Shown here: positions 1 through 8,354 of the stretch, in pieces
Position numbering within the stretch: position 1 is the stretch's first letter
Layout of the letters: each line of letters opens with the position of its first letter
DNA from: an uncultured Collinsella sp.
GTDB taxonomy: Bacteria; Actinomycetota; Coriobacteriia; Coriobacteriales; Coriobacteriaceae
Reading direction: 5' to 3'
NCBI GenBank assembly: GCA_900542555.1
Contig: UQNU01000024.1
Coordinates: 1-29,332, forward strand
DNA: 29,332 nt
The notes under the pieces: model-generated
What the model saw: only the letters and a program-made list of their open reading frames with translations
Database searches by the model: none
What the model was told of the DNA's origin: nothing
Made by a program: the position numbers and the translations under genes

Positions 1-43
1 TGACGTCGAGTCTCGTGGGCTCGGAGATGTGTATAAGAGACAG
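1..43. other. Illumina Nextera adapter (non-genomic contig end)
   Basis: Bases 10-43 match the 34-base Nextera read-2 transposase adapter. Bases 25-43 are the 19-base Tn5 mosaic end AGATGTGTATAAGAGACAG. Bases 2-9 (GACGTCGA) occupy the i7 index position and, from memory, match Nextera XT index N729. Base 1 would then be the last base of the P7 sequence. The deglycase reading frame is sensible up to base 44 and stops making sense inside the adapter, so genomic sequence begins at 44. Confidence 0.97.
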
Positions 44-955
44 GTTGAGGATCGGGGCAAAGATCAGGTGGTTGAAGTACTCGCTCACGCTGTCCTTGAT
101 GTCGTTGAGGCCGAGCTCCTTGGCGTCGAGCTGATAGACGCGCTCGCCACCGTACTGGTTGACAAAGCGGATGCCGCGCTCGTCGTTGCAGCGGCTGCGG
201 CCGACGCTGATGAGCTGGAACAGCGAGGTGCGCTTGTCCAGGATCTCGAAGGGGCCGTGGAAGAAGTCACAGGTGTTGATGGTGCAAGAGTCGATCTGCA
301 GCATCTCCTGCACGTTGCAGATGCTAAAGACGTAGGCGGCACCAAAGAGCGGACCCTGGGCCATGACGTTGATGCAGGGCTTGTCGGCGTTCTGCTCGGC
401 CCACTTGGCAGCGAGCGGACGGGTATACTCGACGGCCTTGCGATAGATGGGGTCGACCAAGTCGAACGCGGCCATGGCGGTCTCGTACTCGGCATAGCCC
501 TCGGTCTGCTGCGTAAGCTCCATGGCGATCATGGTCACGACGGCAGAGTTGGTGCGGCCCATGCAGGACTCGTCGACGGCCAGGCTGTCGTACTGGATCT
601 TGTAGTCGCAGACCTCGGTGAGGCCGGACTCGTCAACATAGATGGCGATGGTGCTGGCGCCGTGGTCCTTGGCGACCTGGGCGGCAACGATGGTCTCCTT
701 GGTGCCGCGCATGGACACGACGACGGCCAGGGTGTTCTCGTTGACGTAGGCCGGGGTGGCGTGCACGAACTCGTTGCTGGTGTAGCTGGAGCTCACGACC
801 TGCGTGGCCTCGTGCTCCATAAAGTACTGGGCAGGATAGTTACCGCCGTTGGATCCGCCGGCGCCAATCCACACGACGCGCTTGATGCCGCCCTTGTCAG
901 CCTTGTCAGCCAAAACCTGGGAGACGACGTCCTTAACCTGTTCCTGAGTAGTCAT
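44..955 (-). CDS. SIS-domain sugar deglycase, FrlB-like (3' end cut off by adapter)
   Basis: 304 codons are present and the C-terminus is missing because the contig ends in adapter. The family (fructoselysine-6-phosphate deglycase FrlB and glucosamine-type isomerases) uses two SIS domains to bind a phosphosugar and cleave or isomerise its amino-sugar linkage in the cytoplasm. Visible hallmarks are VVWIGAGGSNGG near residue 27 (first SIS loop), VVVSMRGTKETIVAA near 83 (SxSGxT-like phosphate loop, here SMRGTKE), and CDFFHGPFEIL near 236, equivalent to the GEFRHGPLEI stretch of FrlB. The ATG start is chosen for an upstream AGAAAGG about ten bases away. It is divergent from a GntR/UTRA regulator that probably controls it. 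The exact substrate, a fructosamine or another Amadori product, is inferred. A related sugar isomerase is possible. Confidence 0.85.
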
Positions 956-992
956 CGTGCATCAGCCTTTCTTCTCGTTTGATGCTCATCAC

Positions 993-1012
993 AGGCATAC
1001 AAGTTACATACA
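993..1012 (+). promoter_or_regulatory. Operator-like repeat, copy 1
   Basis: AGGCATACAAGTTACATACA lies 38 bases upstream of the deglycase ATG. It matches 1132-1151 at 19 of 20 positions. Its core GCATACAA recurs inverted at 1034-1041. The position between a GntR gene and its divergent neighbour suggests an operator. This is inference, not a match to a known consensus. Confidence 0.6.
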
Positions 1013-1105
1013 TGTTTTGGTTATGTCGACTAGTTGTATGCTATATTTGTCTTAGATATTTTGCTGATGCGGTTTTCGACAACTGGCTACCAGCGGTTTT
1101 ATTGT

Positions 1106-1118
1106 TGTATTGAATACA
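1106..1118. promoter_or_regulatory. Palindrome TGTATTGAATACA in divergent promoter region
   Basis: A perfect 13-base palindrome (six-base arms, central G) lies between the two operator-like repeats. Its arms resemble the GTAT/ATAC half-sites of those repeats, so it may be another dimer-binding site for the adjacent GntR regulator. Confidence 0.4.
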
Positions 1119-1131
1119 TGCTTTCTTAGAT

Positions 1132-1151
1132 AGGCATACAAGTTAGATACA
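1132..1151 (+). promoter_or_regulatory. Operator-like repeat, copy 2
   Basis: AGGCATACAAGTTAGATACA ends ten bases before the ATG of the GntR gene. It differs from copy 1 at one base. Overlap with the expected ribosome binding and promoter zone would suit negative autoregulation of the regulator. Confidence 0.6.
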
Positions 1152-1161
1152 GGTTGATCAC

Positions 1162-1884
1162 ATGAACGCTTCGTCTAAAAAGAAACTGAGCCAATACGAG
1201 CGCTTGGCGGGTACGCTTCGCGACCGCATCGCCGCCGGCATCTACGCACGCGGAGACAAGCTGCCGTCCGAGATGGAGCTCATGGACGAATCGGGGCTGT
1301 CGCGCAGCACCGTGCGCCACGCCCTTAAGGTTCTCGTTGATGAGGGCCTGGTGCGCACCGAGCGCGGGCGTGGCGCCTTTGTGGCCGACACGCCCGCGCT
1401 CCACGAGAACAACCTGGTGTTTTCGAGCTATACCAAGCAGGTCGAAGGTCAGGGCATGAAGCCCACCACGCGCACCGTGGACTCGGGCTTTGCCAAGGCG
1501 GCCGGCAGCATAGCTAAGTTCTTTGACGCCGCCGTGGGCAGCAAGCTCGTCAAACTTGTCCGCCTGCGCTACCTGGACGACGTGCCGCTGTGCCTGGAGA
1601 CCACCTACCTGCCGCCAAGCTTCGAGACGCTCATCGATCGCGATATCAACGGTTCGCTCTACGCGACGCTGCGCCAAGAATTCCATCGCGCGCCAGCACA
1701 GGGACATAAGACCTTTGAGGTGTGCTATGCCTCGCAAAACGAGGCGTTTTTGCTCAACGTCGAGCGCGGGCAGGCGCTGATCCTGATCACCGACTACGTC
1801 TACGACACCGACGGCCGACCGCTCCATGTCTCTAAGCGCATCCAACGCACCGACCGCGCCAAATACACCGAGCCAATCGGCTAA
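1162..1884 (+). CDS. GntR-family transcriptional regulator with UTRA domain (HutC/FrlR type)
   Basis: 240 residues, the usual length for the HutC subfamily. Residues about 10-75 form the winged helix-turn-helix, with the typical GDKLPSEMELMDESGLSRSTVRHAL motif followed by EGLVRTERGRGAFVA (wing). Residues about 95-235 form a UTRA effector domain, recognisable from LVRLRYLDDVPLCLETTYLPPS near 132. UTRA proteins bind small ligands, often phosphosugars, and release DNA when the ligand is present. The gene is divergent from the SIS deglycase, and two copies of a 20-base repeat flank the shared promoter region, so it probably represses the deglycase operon and itself. The ligand may be the deglycase substrate (inference). 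The only Shine-Dalgarno-like bases are a weak AGG nine bases before the ATG. Confidence 0.93.
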   Translation: MNASSKKKLSQYERLAGTLRDRIAAGIYARGDKLPSEMELMDESGLSRSTVRHALKVLVDEGLVRTERGRGAFVADTPALHENNLVFSSYTKQVEGQGMKPTTRTVDSGFAKAAGSIAKFFDAAVGSKLVKLVRLRYLDDVPLCLETTYLPPSFETLIDRDINGSLYATLRQEFHRAPAQGHKTFEVCYASQNEAFLLNVERGQALILITDYVYDTDGRPLHVSKRIQRTDRAKYTEPIG

Positions 1885-1905
1885 CCTGCCAAAATAAACC
1901 TGTCC

Positions 1906-2496
1906 CTAAATGGTAGGTTTGGGGAGGTCGGGGAACCAGGTTGGTTTGGGTTGGTTGGGTGTGCGCTCGGCTAGGACCAGCTCCATCCAGCACATGTCGT
2001 ACCAGCGGCCGAACTTTTGGGCACAGCGATCGAAGGCGCCCACCAAGCGATATCCCATATGGGCATGGAAGTCCTGGCTATTGTGCGTTAGATACTCGTC
2101 GTCCTTGTCGTGCGGCACGGCGATGAGCGCGCACATATTGGTGATGCCCATCGCGATCAGGCACTGCTTGAGCGCATCGTGCAGCTTGCGACCCAGCCCG
2201 CCATGGCGCACATCGCGTGCCAGGTAGATCGACGTCTCGACCGACCAGTCGTATGCCTCGCGGCTGTTAAGCGGACTCACGTAGGCATAGCCTACCGGAC
2301 GCCCGTCCAACTCCATCACCAAATACGGATAGCGCTTGAGCGTACGCTCAATACGCCCGGCGAACTCCTCAACGCTCGGCACCTCGTATTCGCAGGTAAT
2401 CGCCGTCTGGCGCACATACGGCTCATAGATGGCAAGCAACGCCGGCGCATCATCGGGCGTCGCCAGGCGAATCGTCGGCTCGGACATCTCGGTCAT
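1906..2496 (-). CDS. GNAT-family N-acetyltransferase, phosphinothricin acetyltransferase-like
   Basis: 196 residues. GNAT enzymes transfer acetyl from acetyl-CoA to an amine. The acceptor is unknown here. The match is to the Pat/Bar-like subgroup: IRLATPDDAPALLAIYEPYV at the N-terminus, GYAYVSPLNSREAYDWSVETSIYLARDVRHGGLGRKLHDAL in the middle (the HGGLGRKL stretch is the acetyl-CoA loop), and HAHMGYRLVGAFDRCAQKFGRWYDMCWMEL near the end. A TTG 18 bases further upstream is open in frame, but ATG at 2496 is preferred because GGGGGAAGGG sits just before it. The final 20 or so residues are an odd proline/lysine tail with PKPT twice, encoded by a G/T-rich repetitive stretch. The gene is convergent with the GntR gene and preceded by the aldolase terminator. 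Confidence 0.85.
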   Translation of the reverse strand: MTEMSEPTIRLATPDDAPALLAIYEPYVRQTAITCEYEVPSVEEFAGRIERTLKRYPYLVMELDGRPVGYAYVSPLNSREAYDWSVETSIYLARDVRHGGLGRKLHDALKQCLIAMGITNMCALIAVPHDKDDEYLTHNSQDFHAHMGYRLVGAFDRCAQKFGRWYDMCWMELVLAERTPNQPKPTWFPDLPKPTI

Positions 2497-2512
2497 ACAA
2501 CCCTTCCCCCTC

Positions 2513-2555
2513 AAAAACAGAGGCCGCCTTGCGCCAAACCCAGCGCAAGGCGGCC
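2513..2555 (-). terminator. Rho-independent terminator after threonine aldolase
   Basis: A perfect 13-bp stem (2522-2534 with 2543-2555, arm GGCCGCCTTGCGC) with an eight-base loop is followed on the minus strand by CTGTTTTTG. It lies between the aldolase stop codon and the acetyltransferase start. Confidence 0.88.
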
Positions 2556-2573
2556 CCCCGTCATTACATCAGG

Positions 2574-3599
2574 CTACAGGACAGCCGCCAACGCGTCGAT
2601 ATCCTCCTGCGTCGTGGCCCAGCTGGTGCAAAAGCGCACCACCGTGTGGGTCTCGTCGTACTTTTCCCAGTACTCGATCGCCGCATGCTCGCGAATGCGC
2701 GCCATGTCCTCGTTGGGCAGAATCACGAACTGCTGGTTAGTCGGCGTCTCCAAGAAGAACCGGTAGCCGTGCTCGTGCAGTACGCGACGAAGCGCCTGCG
2801 CGGTTTCGATCGCCTGACGGCCAATCTCAAAATACAGGCCGTCGGTAAAGAGCGCCTCAAACTGCACGCCCGTCAGGCGGCCCTTGGCCAACAGCGCGCC
2901 GTGCTGCTTAATACGCGGAATGGGATGCGCCGGGGCGCGCATGCCGCAGAACACCACAGCCTCGCCGCAGAGCGCGCCGCACTTGGTGCCGCCGATGTAG
3001 AACACGTCGCACAGCTGCGCCAGCTCGGGCAGGGTAATGTCGCACTCATCGGCCGCCAGCGCATAGGCCAGGCGGGCGCCATCCACAAACAGCGGAATCT
3101 CGCGCTTCTGGCACACTGCGTGAATCGCCGCGAGCTCGGCCTTGGAGTACAGCGTGCCGTACTCGGTCGATAGGCTCACGTACACGGCACCCGGGAACAC
3201 CGTGTGCTCGTAGCTCTCGTTTTCGTAGAACACCTGGATATAGTTCTCGAGGTCCTCGGCGTGCATCTTGCCCTCGTAGCCGGGGATGGTGAGCACCTTG
3301 TGGCCGCCAAACTCGATGGCGCCCGCCTCGTGGCAGGCAACGTGGCCAGTCTCGGCAGCAACGACGCCCTCGTACGGCGCAAGCAGCATGTCGATCACCG
3401 TCGCGTTAGCCTGCGTGCCGCCCACCAGGAAAAACACGTCGGCGTCAGGCGCCTGGCAGGCCTCGCGAATAAGTTGCTTGGCACGCTCGGTATGTGCATC
3501 GGTACCGTAGCCGGGCTGCGGCTCCATATTGGTGTCGACGAGCGCCTGCAGCACCGCTGGGTGTGCGCCGTGGGAATAGTCGTTGTTGAACGCGAGCAT
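2574..3599 (-). CDS. ltaE: Low-specificity L-threonine aldolase family, PLP-dependent
   Basis: 341 residues, full length for the beta-eliminating lyase/threonine aldolase family. The reaction is cleavage of threonine or allo-threonine to glycine and acetaldehyde in the cytoplasm, with pyridoxal phosphate. Visible features are FFLVGGTQANA near 56 (cofactor phosphate contact), VDGARLAYAL with Asp173 pairing the pyridine nitrogen, and YIGGTKCGALCGEA with Lys206 as the Schiff-base lysine. AGAGAGG lies eight bases before the ATG. The start is 45 bases after the PAP2 stop with no terminator between, so co-transcription with mfd and the PAP2 gene is likely. A strong terminator follows. Substrate specificity cannot be read from the sequence. 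Confidence 0.9.
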   Translation of the reverse strand: MLAFNNDYSHGAHPAVLQALVDTNMEPQPGYGTDAHTERAKQLIREACQAPDADVFFLVGGTQANATVIDMLLAPYEGVVAAETGHVACHEAGAIEFGGHKVLTIPGYEGKMHAEDLENYIQVFYENESYEHTVFPGAVYVSLSTEYGTLYSKAELAAIHAVCQKREIPLFVDGARLAYALAADECDITLPELAQLCDVFYIGGTKCGALCGEAVVFCGMRAPAHPIPRIKQHGALLAKGRLTGVQFEALFTDGLYFEIGRQAIETAQALRRVLHEHGYRFFLETPTNQQFVILPNEDMARIREHAAIEYWEKYDETHTVVRFCTSWATTQEDIDALAAVL

Positions 3600-3644
3600 G
3601 GCAATCCTCTCTTACCGGGTATCGGCCAGATGATTCAAACGGAG

Positions 3645-4508
3645 CTATTGTACGCCGCTGGGATAGGCAATGCGCGCGGCAAGGCACTCAAGTGCCAGTA
3701 CCAGAGCAAAACCGCAGCTCACGTCACTCAAAAAGTGCGCTCCGATCACGATGCGGCCAAACGCGACGAGCGCCGCGACCACAGCCGCCGTCCAAAAGAC
3801 CACACGACGGCGCGACGGTTTTTCCTTAAAAGCCGCTGCGGGAAGCCCGGCGAGCATGAGGCCGATTGCCGCGTGCGCCGTGTGTCCGCTCGCAAACGAC
3901 TTAAAGCCGTCCTTGGCTACACCGGCGGCAATATAGGCCCACTTGTCGGGGTTGCCGATCACCCACCACGGCCGAAACTCGAGTCCCTGCGTCACCTCGA
4001 TCACGCGCATGCGTGGGCGCGACCACAGCGGCTTGACAATCACGTTGAGGATGATGGCCTGAGCGACCCACACGACAAGCACCATCAACGCCCAGCGCGT
4101 GAGCTCGTCGGGCTCGGTCGTGCGCGTGAGGCGATAGACGACAAGGTTAGCGGCGATGACCAGCACAAACGTCAGCACCAACTGAACCGCGATGAGTTTG
4201 CCGCCAACCCGCAGGGACGAAACGATCTCGTAGCCGGCCAGGCCAATGTTGACGAGGATGCCGAGCACGGCGAGCCATTTGCTCCCCCTGGAGTCGGGAC
4301 GCACCGCGCGCACGAGCATAACGCCCGCGATGCTCGCCGTCAGCTCGAACGGCAGCTCGCCGGCGGCCTCGATAAAGCGACCGTACATGCTGCCGACGTT
4401 GAACAGCGCGCTCGAGATCTGATAATCGAAGAAACTGCCCACGCCCAGGCAAAGGCACAGGACAACCGCGATAATGGCGACATCTTTCTTATAGATGTAT
4501 CCGAACAT
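3645..4508 (-). CDS. PAP2-family membrane phosphatase
   Basis: 287 residues with about six hydrophobic segments (roughly 9-28, 54-70, 78-98, 107-125, 138-158 and a C-terminal pair). PAP2 enzymes dephosphorylate lipid phosphates such as phosphatidate, phosphatidylglycerol phosphate or undecaprenyl pyrophosphate at the membrane. The three catalytic motifs are present: KPLWSRPR (Lys159, Arg164), ASGHTAHA (Ser207-His209) and GRIVIGAHFLSD (Arg252, His258, Asp262). The first Ser-Gly-His is preceded by Ala rather than the common Pro. The start has GAAAGGAAAG just upstream. The gene is 56 bases downstream of mfd and 45 bases upstream of the aldolase. Lipid substrate is unknown. Confidence 0.88.
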   Translation of the reverse strand: MFGYIYKKDVAIIAVVLCLCLGVGSFFDYQISSALFNVGSMYGRFIEAAGELPFELTASIAGVMLVRAVRPDSRGSKWLAVLGILVNIGLAGYEIVSSLRVGGKLIAVQLVLTFVLVIAANLVVYRLTRTTEPDELTRWALMVLVVWVAQAIILNVIVKPLWSRPRMRVIEVTQGLEFRPWWVIGNPDKWAYIAAGVAKDGFKSFASGHTAHAAIGLMLAGLPAAAFKEKPSRRRVVFWTAAVVAALVAFGRIVIGAHFLSDVSCGFALVLALECLAARIAYPSGVQ

Positions 4509-4564
4509 GCTTTCCTTTCGATGGAGCCAGAGTGCCCAAATGGGGCGTTTACGGCATCGACCCG

Positions 4565-7500
4565 TTAGTCGTCGTCGCTGGCACCCAGCTGTTGCAGCAG
4601 CATGAGCGCCGCCGCCACCGGGCCGGTGCCGTCGTTGGCGTCGAGGCCGCGGCCCAGGCCGCTGCCCGCGCCGGCGCCCGCCTTGTAGGGCACCGACAGC
4701 TTGCGGCTCTTGGGGAAGTTCACCGCGCCATAGCGGGTCTTAAGTTCAAAGGCCACTTTCTTGGGCACCTCGACGCCCAAAAACGTGATGCGTCCGCCGC
4801 TGAGCGTGACACTCTCGAGCCCCAAGCGCTCGCCGCGGATGCGGATACGCGCGCGGTTGAACAGGTTGAGTCCCGCCAACGGCAGCTCGCCATGCGCGGC
4901 CTCGGTCTCCTCCTGCACCTCGTCGATACTCTCCAAGTCCTCAGCCGCCGCGAGCTTGCGGTACACGAGCACGCGCTGGTCCACCGCCGGCATGTACTCC
5001 TCGGACAAGAAGTAGTCTGCCGGCAGGTTGATGCCCACGCTCGCCGCCTCCACGCCGGCATCGTCATCGCCGCGCGCCTCGGCCACGGCCTGTCCCAGCA
5101 TCTGCGTAAACAGGTCAAAGCCCACGCTCGACAGGTTGCCGTGCTGCTCGGCACCCATGAGCGAACCGGCACCGCGGATCTCCAGATCGCGCATGGCGAT
5201 GCGCATGCCGCTGCCCAGGTCCTGGAACTCGGAAAGCGCGGTCAGACGCGCCGTGGCCTCCTCGGTGAGCGGCAGCTCACCCGGGAACATAAAGTACGCG
5301 TATGCCTGCGTGGCCGAGCGGCCAACACGGCCCTTGAGCTGGTAGAGCTGTGCCAGGCCCAAGCGCTGCGAGTCCTCGATGATCAGCGTGTTGGCCGTTG
5401 CGTTGTCGATGCCGCTCTCCACGATGGTCGTGGCGATGAGCACGTCGATCTTCTTGGTCGCGAACTCGATCATCACGTCCTCGACCTCGCGCGGGCTCAT
5501 CTTGCCGTGCGCCACGCCCACGCGCGCCTCGGGCGCGGCCTCGTGCACGCGCGCCACGGCATCATCGATGGTCTTGACGCGGTTGGACACGTAATACACC
5601 TGACCGCCGCGGCCCACCTCCAGGCGAATCGCCGCACTCACCACGTCGGGGTCGTACTCCCCCACGTGCACGATCACGGGACGACGCCCGGTCGGCGGTG
5701 TGGTGATCAGGCTCATGTCGCGCACGCCGCTCGTGGCCATCTGCATGGTTCGCGGAATAGGCGTTGCCGAAAGCGTGAGCACGTCGATTTGCTCGCGCAG
5801 GTTCTTGAGCTGCTCCTTGTGCTGCACACCAAAGCGCTGCTCCTCGTCGATGATCACCAGGCCCAGGTTCTTGGGGTTCACATCGGCAGAAAGCAAGCGG
5901 TGCGTGCCGATGAGCACGTCGATCGTGCCCTCGGCAAACGCCTTGAGCGCGCGCTTCTGCTGCGCCGGCGTGCGGAAGCGGCTGAGCACCTCGACCTCGA
6001 GGCCAAACGGGGCAAAGCGCTCAAAGAACGTCTCGTAGTGCTGCTGGGCCAGAATGGTCGTGGGGCAGAGCACCATGACTTGGCGGCCGGAGTCCACGCA
6101 CTTAAACGCCGCGCGCAGGGCAACCTCGGTCTTGCCGAAACCCACGTCGCCGCACAGCAGGCGGTCCATGGGCTTGGGCGCCTCCATGTCGGCCTTGATG
6201 TCGGCGATAGCCTCCAGCTGGTCGCGCGTCTCGTCGTAAGGGAAGCTCTCCTCCATCTCAATCTGCTCGGGCGTGTCGGGCGGGCAGGCGATACCGGTAA
6301 TCGACGAGCGGCGCGTATACAGGTCGACCAGGTCAAACGCCAGCTTTTTGGCGTTCTTGCGCGCCTTGTTGGTGGCGCGTGTCCAGTCGGCGGTGTTGAG
6401 CCTGGTCAGACGCGGCTTATCGCCGTCGGGGCCAACATAGCGCGTGATGCGGTCGACCTGCTCGAGCGGCACGTAGAGCTTGTCGCCGTCGGCATATTCC
6501 AGCAAAAAGTAGTCGCGCTCCTTGCCGCCCACTTCCTGGCGCGCGATCTCGCTAAAGAGCGCGATGCCGTGGGTGGCGTGCACCACGTAGTCGCCCGGCT
6601 TAAACGGGAACGTGATCTGCGTAATGTCCACCTTGCGGCGGCTGCGCGCGCGGTTGGCGTCCATGCGGGCGTTGAGATCGGCGATCGAGAACACGGCCAG
6701 GTTGGCATCGGGCACCACTACGCCCTGCGGCAAGGCGGCATCGACAAAGGTCACACGTCCGCGCGAAATAGTGGGCACGGCGGCGCCGGCGGCAGCCTGG
6801 TCGGCACCCGCCTCGAGCAAGCGGGCGTTGAGCGCGTCGGCCTTACGCTCGCGAATGGAAGCATGGGCCTCCTGGCGTGCGGCACGATCGGCGGAATCCG
6901 CCGCTGCCACGCGAACGCGGTCGCCGATAGCGCCGACATTTTCGGGCGCCGCGGTCAGCGATTCCTCAAAGGTAATGCCCTCGTCGCCAAAGGTAAGCTC
7001 CATCGACTCGCGCGCACCGCGGTCGGGGATGGCAAACACGCAGGCATAGCGCTTGCCCACGACCTCCTGGATGCGCGTCATAAAACGGTTGTCCGAGCCT
7101 GCGATGGCCGGCTGCTCAATCTTGAGCTCGGCCGTCACCGCACCGCCGGCACGGATGAGGCTCACGTAGTTCAGGCGCTGCTGGGCACCAAAATCGAGCT
7201 GTTGGGCGCGCACGTACAGACCATCCAGGCGGTCAATCCCTGCCTCGCCGGCACGGGCCTCAATATCCTCGTAGGCGCGCAGGCAGTCGTCGAACAGCGA
7301 GCGCGGCTCGGACAGAACCACGAGTGCCTTGCCGCTCACGTGCGCCAACGGGCTTACGGTCTGGCCGTACATCACCGGCAAAAAGCGGTCGAGCTCGGGC
7401 GTGACGATGCGCGTATCCACCATCTCGAGCAGCGCCGCCAGCTTGCTGTCGTCCTGGCTGGCACGGTAGAGCGCCACGTGCATGTTGTGGACGGCATCGT

Positions 7501-8197
7501 CGGTAAGCGCCAGCTCGCGGCAGGGGAAGATCTCGATGCTGTCCTCGTTGCCGATGGTTTGGCCCGTGGAGCTCACCATACGGCGGATGCGGTCAATCTC
7601 ATCGCCGAAAAACTCAATGCGCACGGGCGCCTTTTCCTGCGCGGGAAACACCTCGACGGTGTCACCGTGCACGCGGAACAGACCGGGCGCGTCGGCGGCG
7701 CCGGCATTGGTGTAGCCCATGCCCACCAGGCGATGCGGCACCTCGTCAAAAGGAATATCCTCGCCCACCGCAAAGGTCGTGGACTCCCAGTAGCGGCTCT
7801 CGACTGGCGGCACGCAGCGCAGCAACGCGCGGGCCGAGGCAACCATGATGCAGTTGTCCCCGCGCACGATGCGCCCGAGCGCCTCGCAGCGCTGCGCCAC
7901 CACGGCGTCGTCGGGCGCCTGCTCGCGCCAAGGGTAGTCCTTGCGCTCGGGAAAGCGGCACACGTGCGCCAGCCCCACATAGGCGGCCAGGCTGCGCGCA
8001 GCGCGATCGGCCGCGTCCTCGCCACTCACAATGTAGACCGTCGGGCGCGGACGGCGCGCAAACTGGGCCGCCGCCATAAGCGTGCGACCCGACTGCGACA
8101 CGGCCAGCGTCACGTCCTCGCCGGCATCGAGTCCCGCCTCGACGGTCTGCAGCGCCTCGGCAGTGTAGAGCTGCGCGGCTATACGGTGAATGAGCAT
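4565..8197 (-). CDS. mfd: Transcription-repair coupling factor Mfd
   Basis: 1210 residues, typical for Mfd. It displaces RNA polymerase stalled at lesions and recruits UvrA. The N-terminal UvrB-like part covers about 1-400. The RNA-polymerase-interacting domain is at about 530-600 (GDYVVHATHGIALF, DYFLLEYADGDKLYVP). The RecG-like translocase follows, with Walker A GDVGFGKT (683-690), DEEQ (784-787) and SATPIPRTM (810-818). The C-terminal TRCF domain is near 1050-1160. ATG at 8197 is chosen because GGAGGAA precedes it by four bases. An upstream in-frame TTG has no such site and would run through the nth terminator. A long open frame on the opposite strand is an artefact of codon bias. The gene probably heads an operon with PAP2 and ltaE. 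Confidence 0.98.
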   Translation of the reverse strand: MLIHRIAAQLYTAEALQTVEAGLDAGEDVTLAVSQSGRTLMAAAQFARRPRPTVYIVSGEDAADRAARSLAAYVGLAHVCRFPERKDYPWREQAPDDAVVAQRCEALGRIVRGDNCIMVASARALLRCVPPVESRYWESTTFAVGEDIPFDEVPHRLVGMGYTNAGAADAPGLFRVHGDTVEVFPAQEKAPVRIEFFGDEIDRIRRMVSSTGQTIGNEDSIEIFPCRELALTDDAVHNMHVALYRASQDDSKLAALLEMVDTRIVTPELDRFLPVMYGQTVSPLAHVSGKALVVLSEPRSLFDDCLRAYEDIEARAGEAGIDRLDGLYVRAQQLDFGAQQRLNYVSLIRAGGAVTAELKIEQPAIAGSDNRFMTRIQEVVGKRYACVFAIPDRGARESMELTFGDEGITFEESLTAAPENVGAIGDRVRVAAADSADRAARQEAHASIRERKADALNARLLEAGADQAAAGAAVPTISRGRVTFVDAALPQGVVVPDANLAVFSIADLNARMDANRARSRRKVDITQITFPFKPGDYVVHATHGIALFSEIARQEVGGKERDYFLLEYADGDKLYVPLEQVDRITRYVGPDGDKPRLTRLNTADWTRATNKARKNAKKLAFDLVDLYTRRSSITGIACPPDTPEQIEMEESFPYDETRDQLEAIADIKADMEAPKPMDRLLCGDVGFGKTEVALRAAFKCVDSGRQVMVLCPTTILAQQHYETFFERFAPFGLEVEVLSRFRTPAQQKRALKAFAEGTIDVLIGTHRLLSADVNPKNLGLVIIDEEQRFGVQHKEQLKNLREQIDVLTLSATPIPRTMQMATSGVRDMSLITTPPTGRRPVIVHVGEYDPDVVSAAIRLEVGRGGQVYYVSNRVKTIDDAVARVHEAAPEARVGVAHGKMSPREVEDVMIEFATKKIDVLIATTIVESGIDNATANTLIIEDSQRLGLAQLYQLKGRVGRSATQAYAYFMFPGELPLTEEATARLTALSEFQDLGSGMRIAMRDLEIRGAGSLMGAEQHGNLSSVGFDLFTQMLGQAVAEARGDDDAGVEAASVGINLPADYFLSEEYMPAVDQRVLVYRKLAAAEDLESIDEVQEETEAAHGELPLAGLNLFNRARIRIRGERLGLESVTLSGGRITFLGVEVPKKVAFELKTRYGAVNFPKSRKLSVPYKAGAGAGSGLGRGLDANDGTGPVAAALMLLQQLGASDDD

Positions 8198-8222
8198 GCT
8201 GTTCCTCCGGCATCGCAACGCC

Positions 8223-8250
8223 AAAAGCCCGCCGGGGCAAGCTCGGCGGG
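8223..8250 (-). terminator. Probable terminator between nth and mfd
   Basis: A seven-bp CCCGCCG/CGGCGGG stem (8228-8234 with 8244-8250) is followed on the minus strand by CTTTT. It sits 26 bases before the mfd start, so an mfd promoter upstream of it would have to read through. Confidence 0.6.
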
Positions 8251-8354
8251 TCGTACGTCAAATACATTGTCTGTCATGGTAGCGCATGGAGAGGACTCCG
8301 GCTCAAGGGCAAACCCAGACCCGCAAAAAACGCCAGACGAAGATGCGTTCCGCC

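Noticed and set aside
3204..4568. Long plus-strand open frame across the aldolase, PAP2 and spacer
   Set aside because: It overlaps two well-supported minus-strand genes, has no ribosome binding site and shows no motif.
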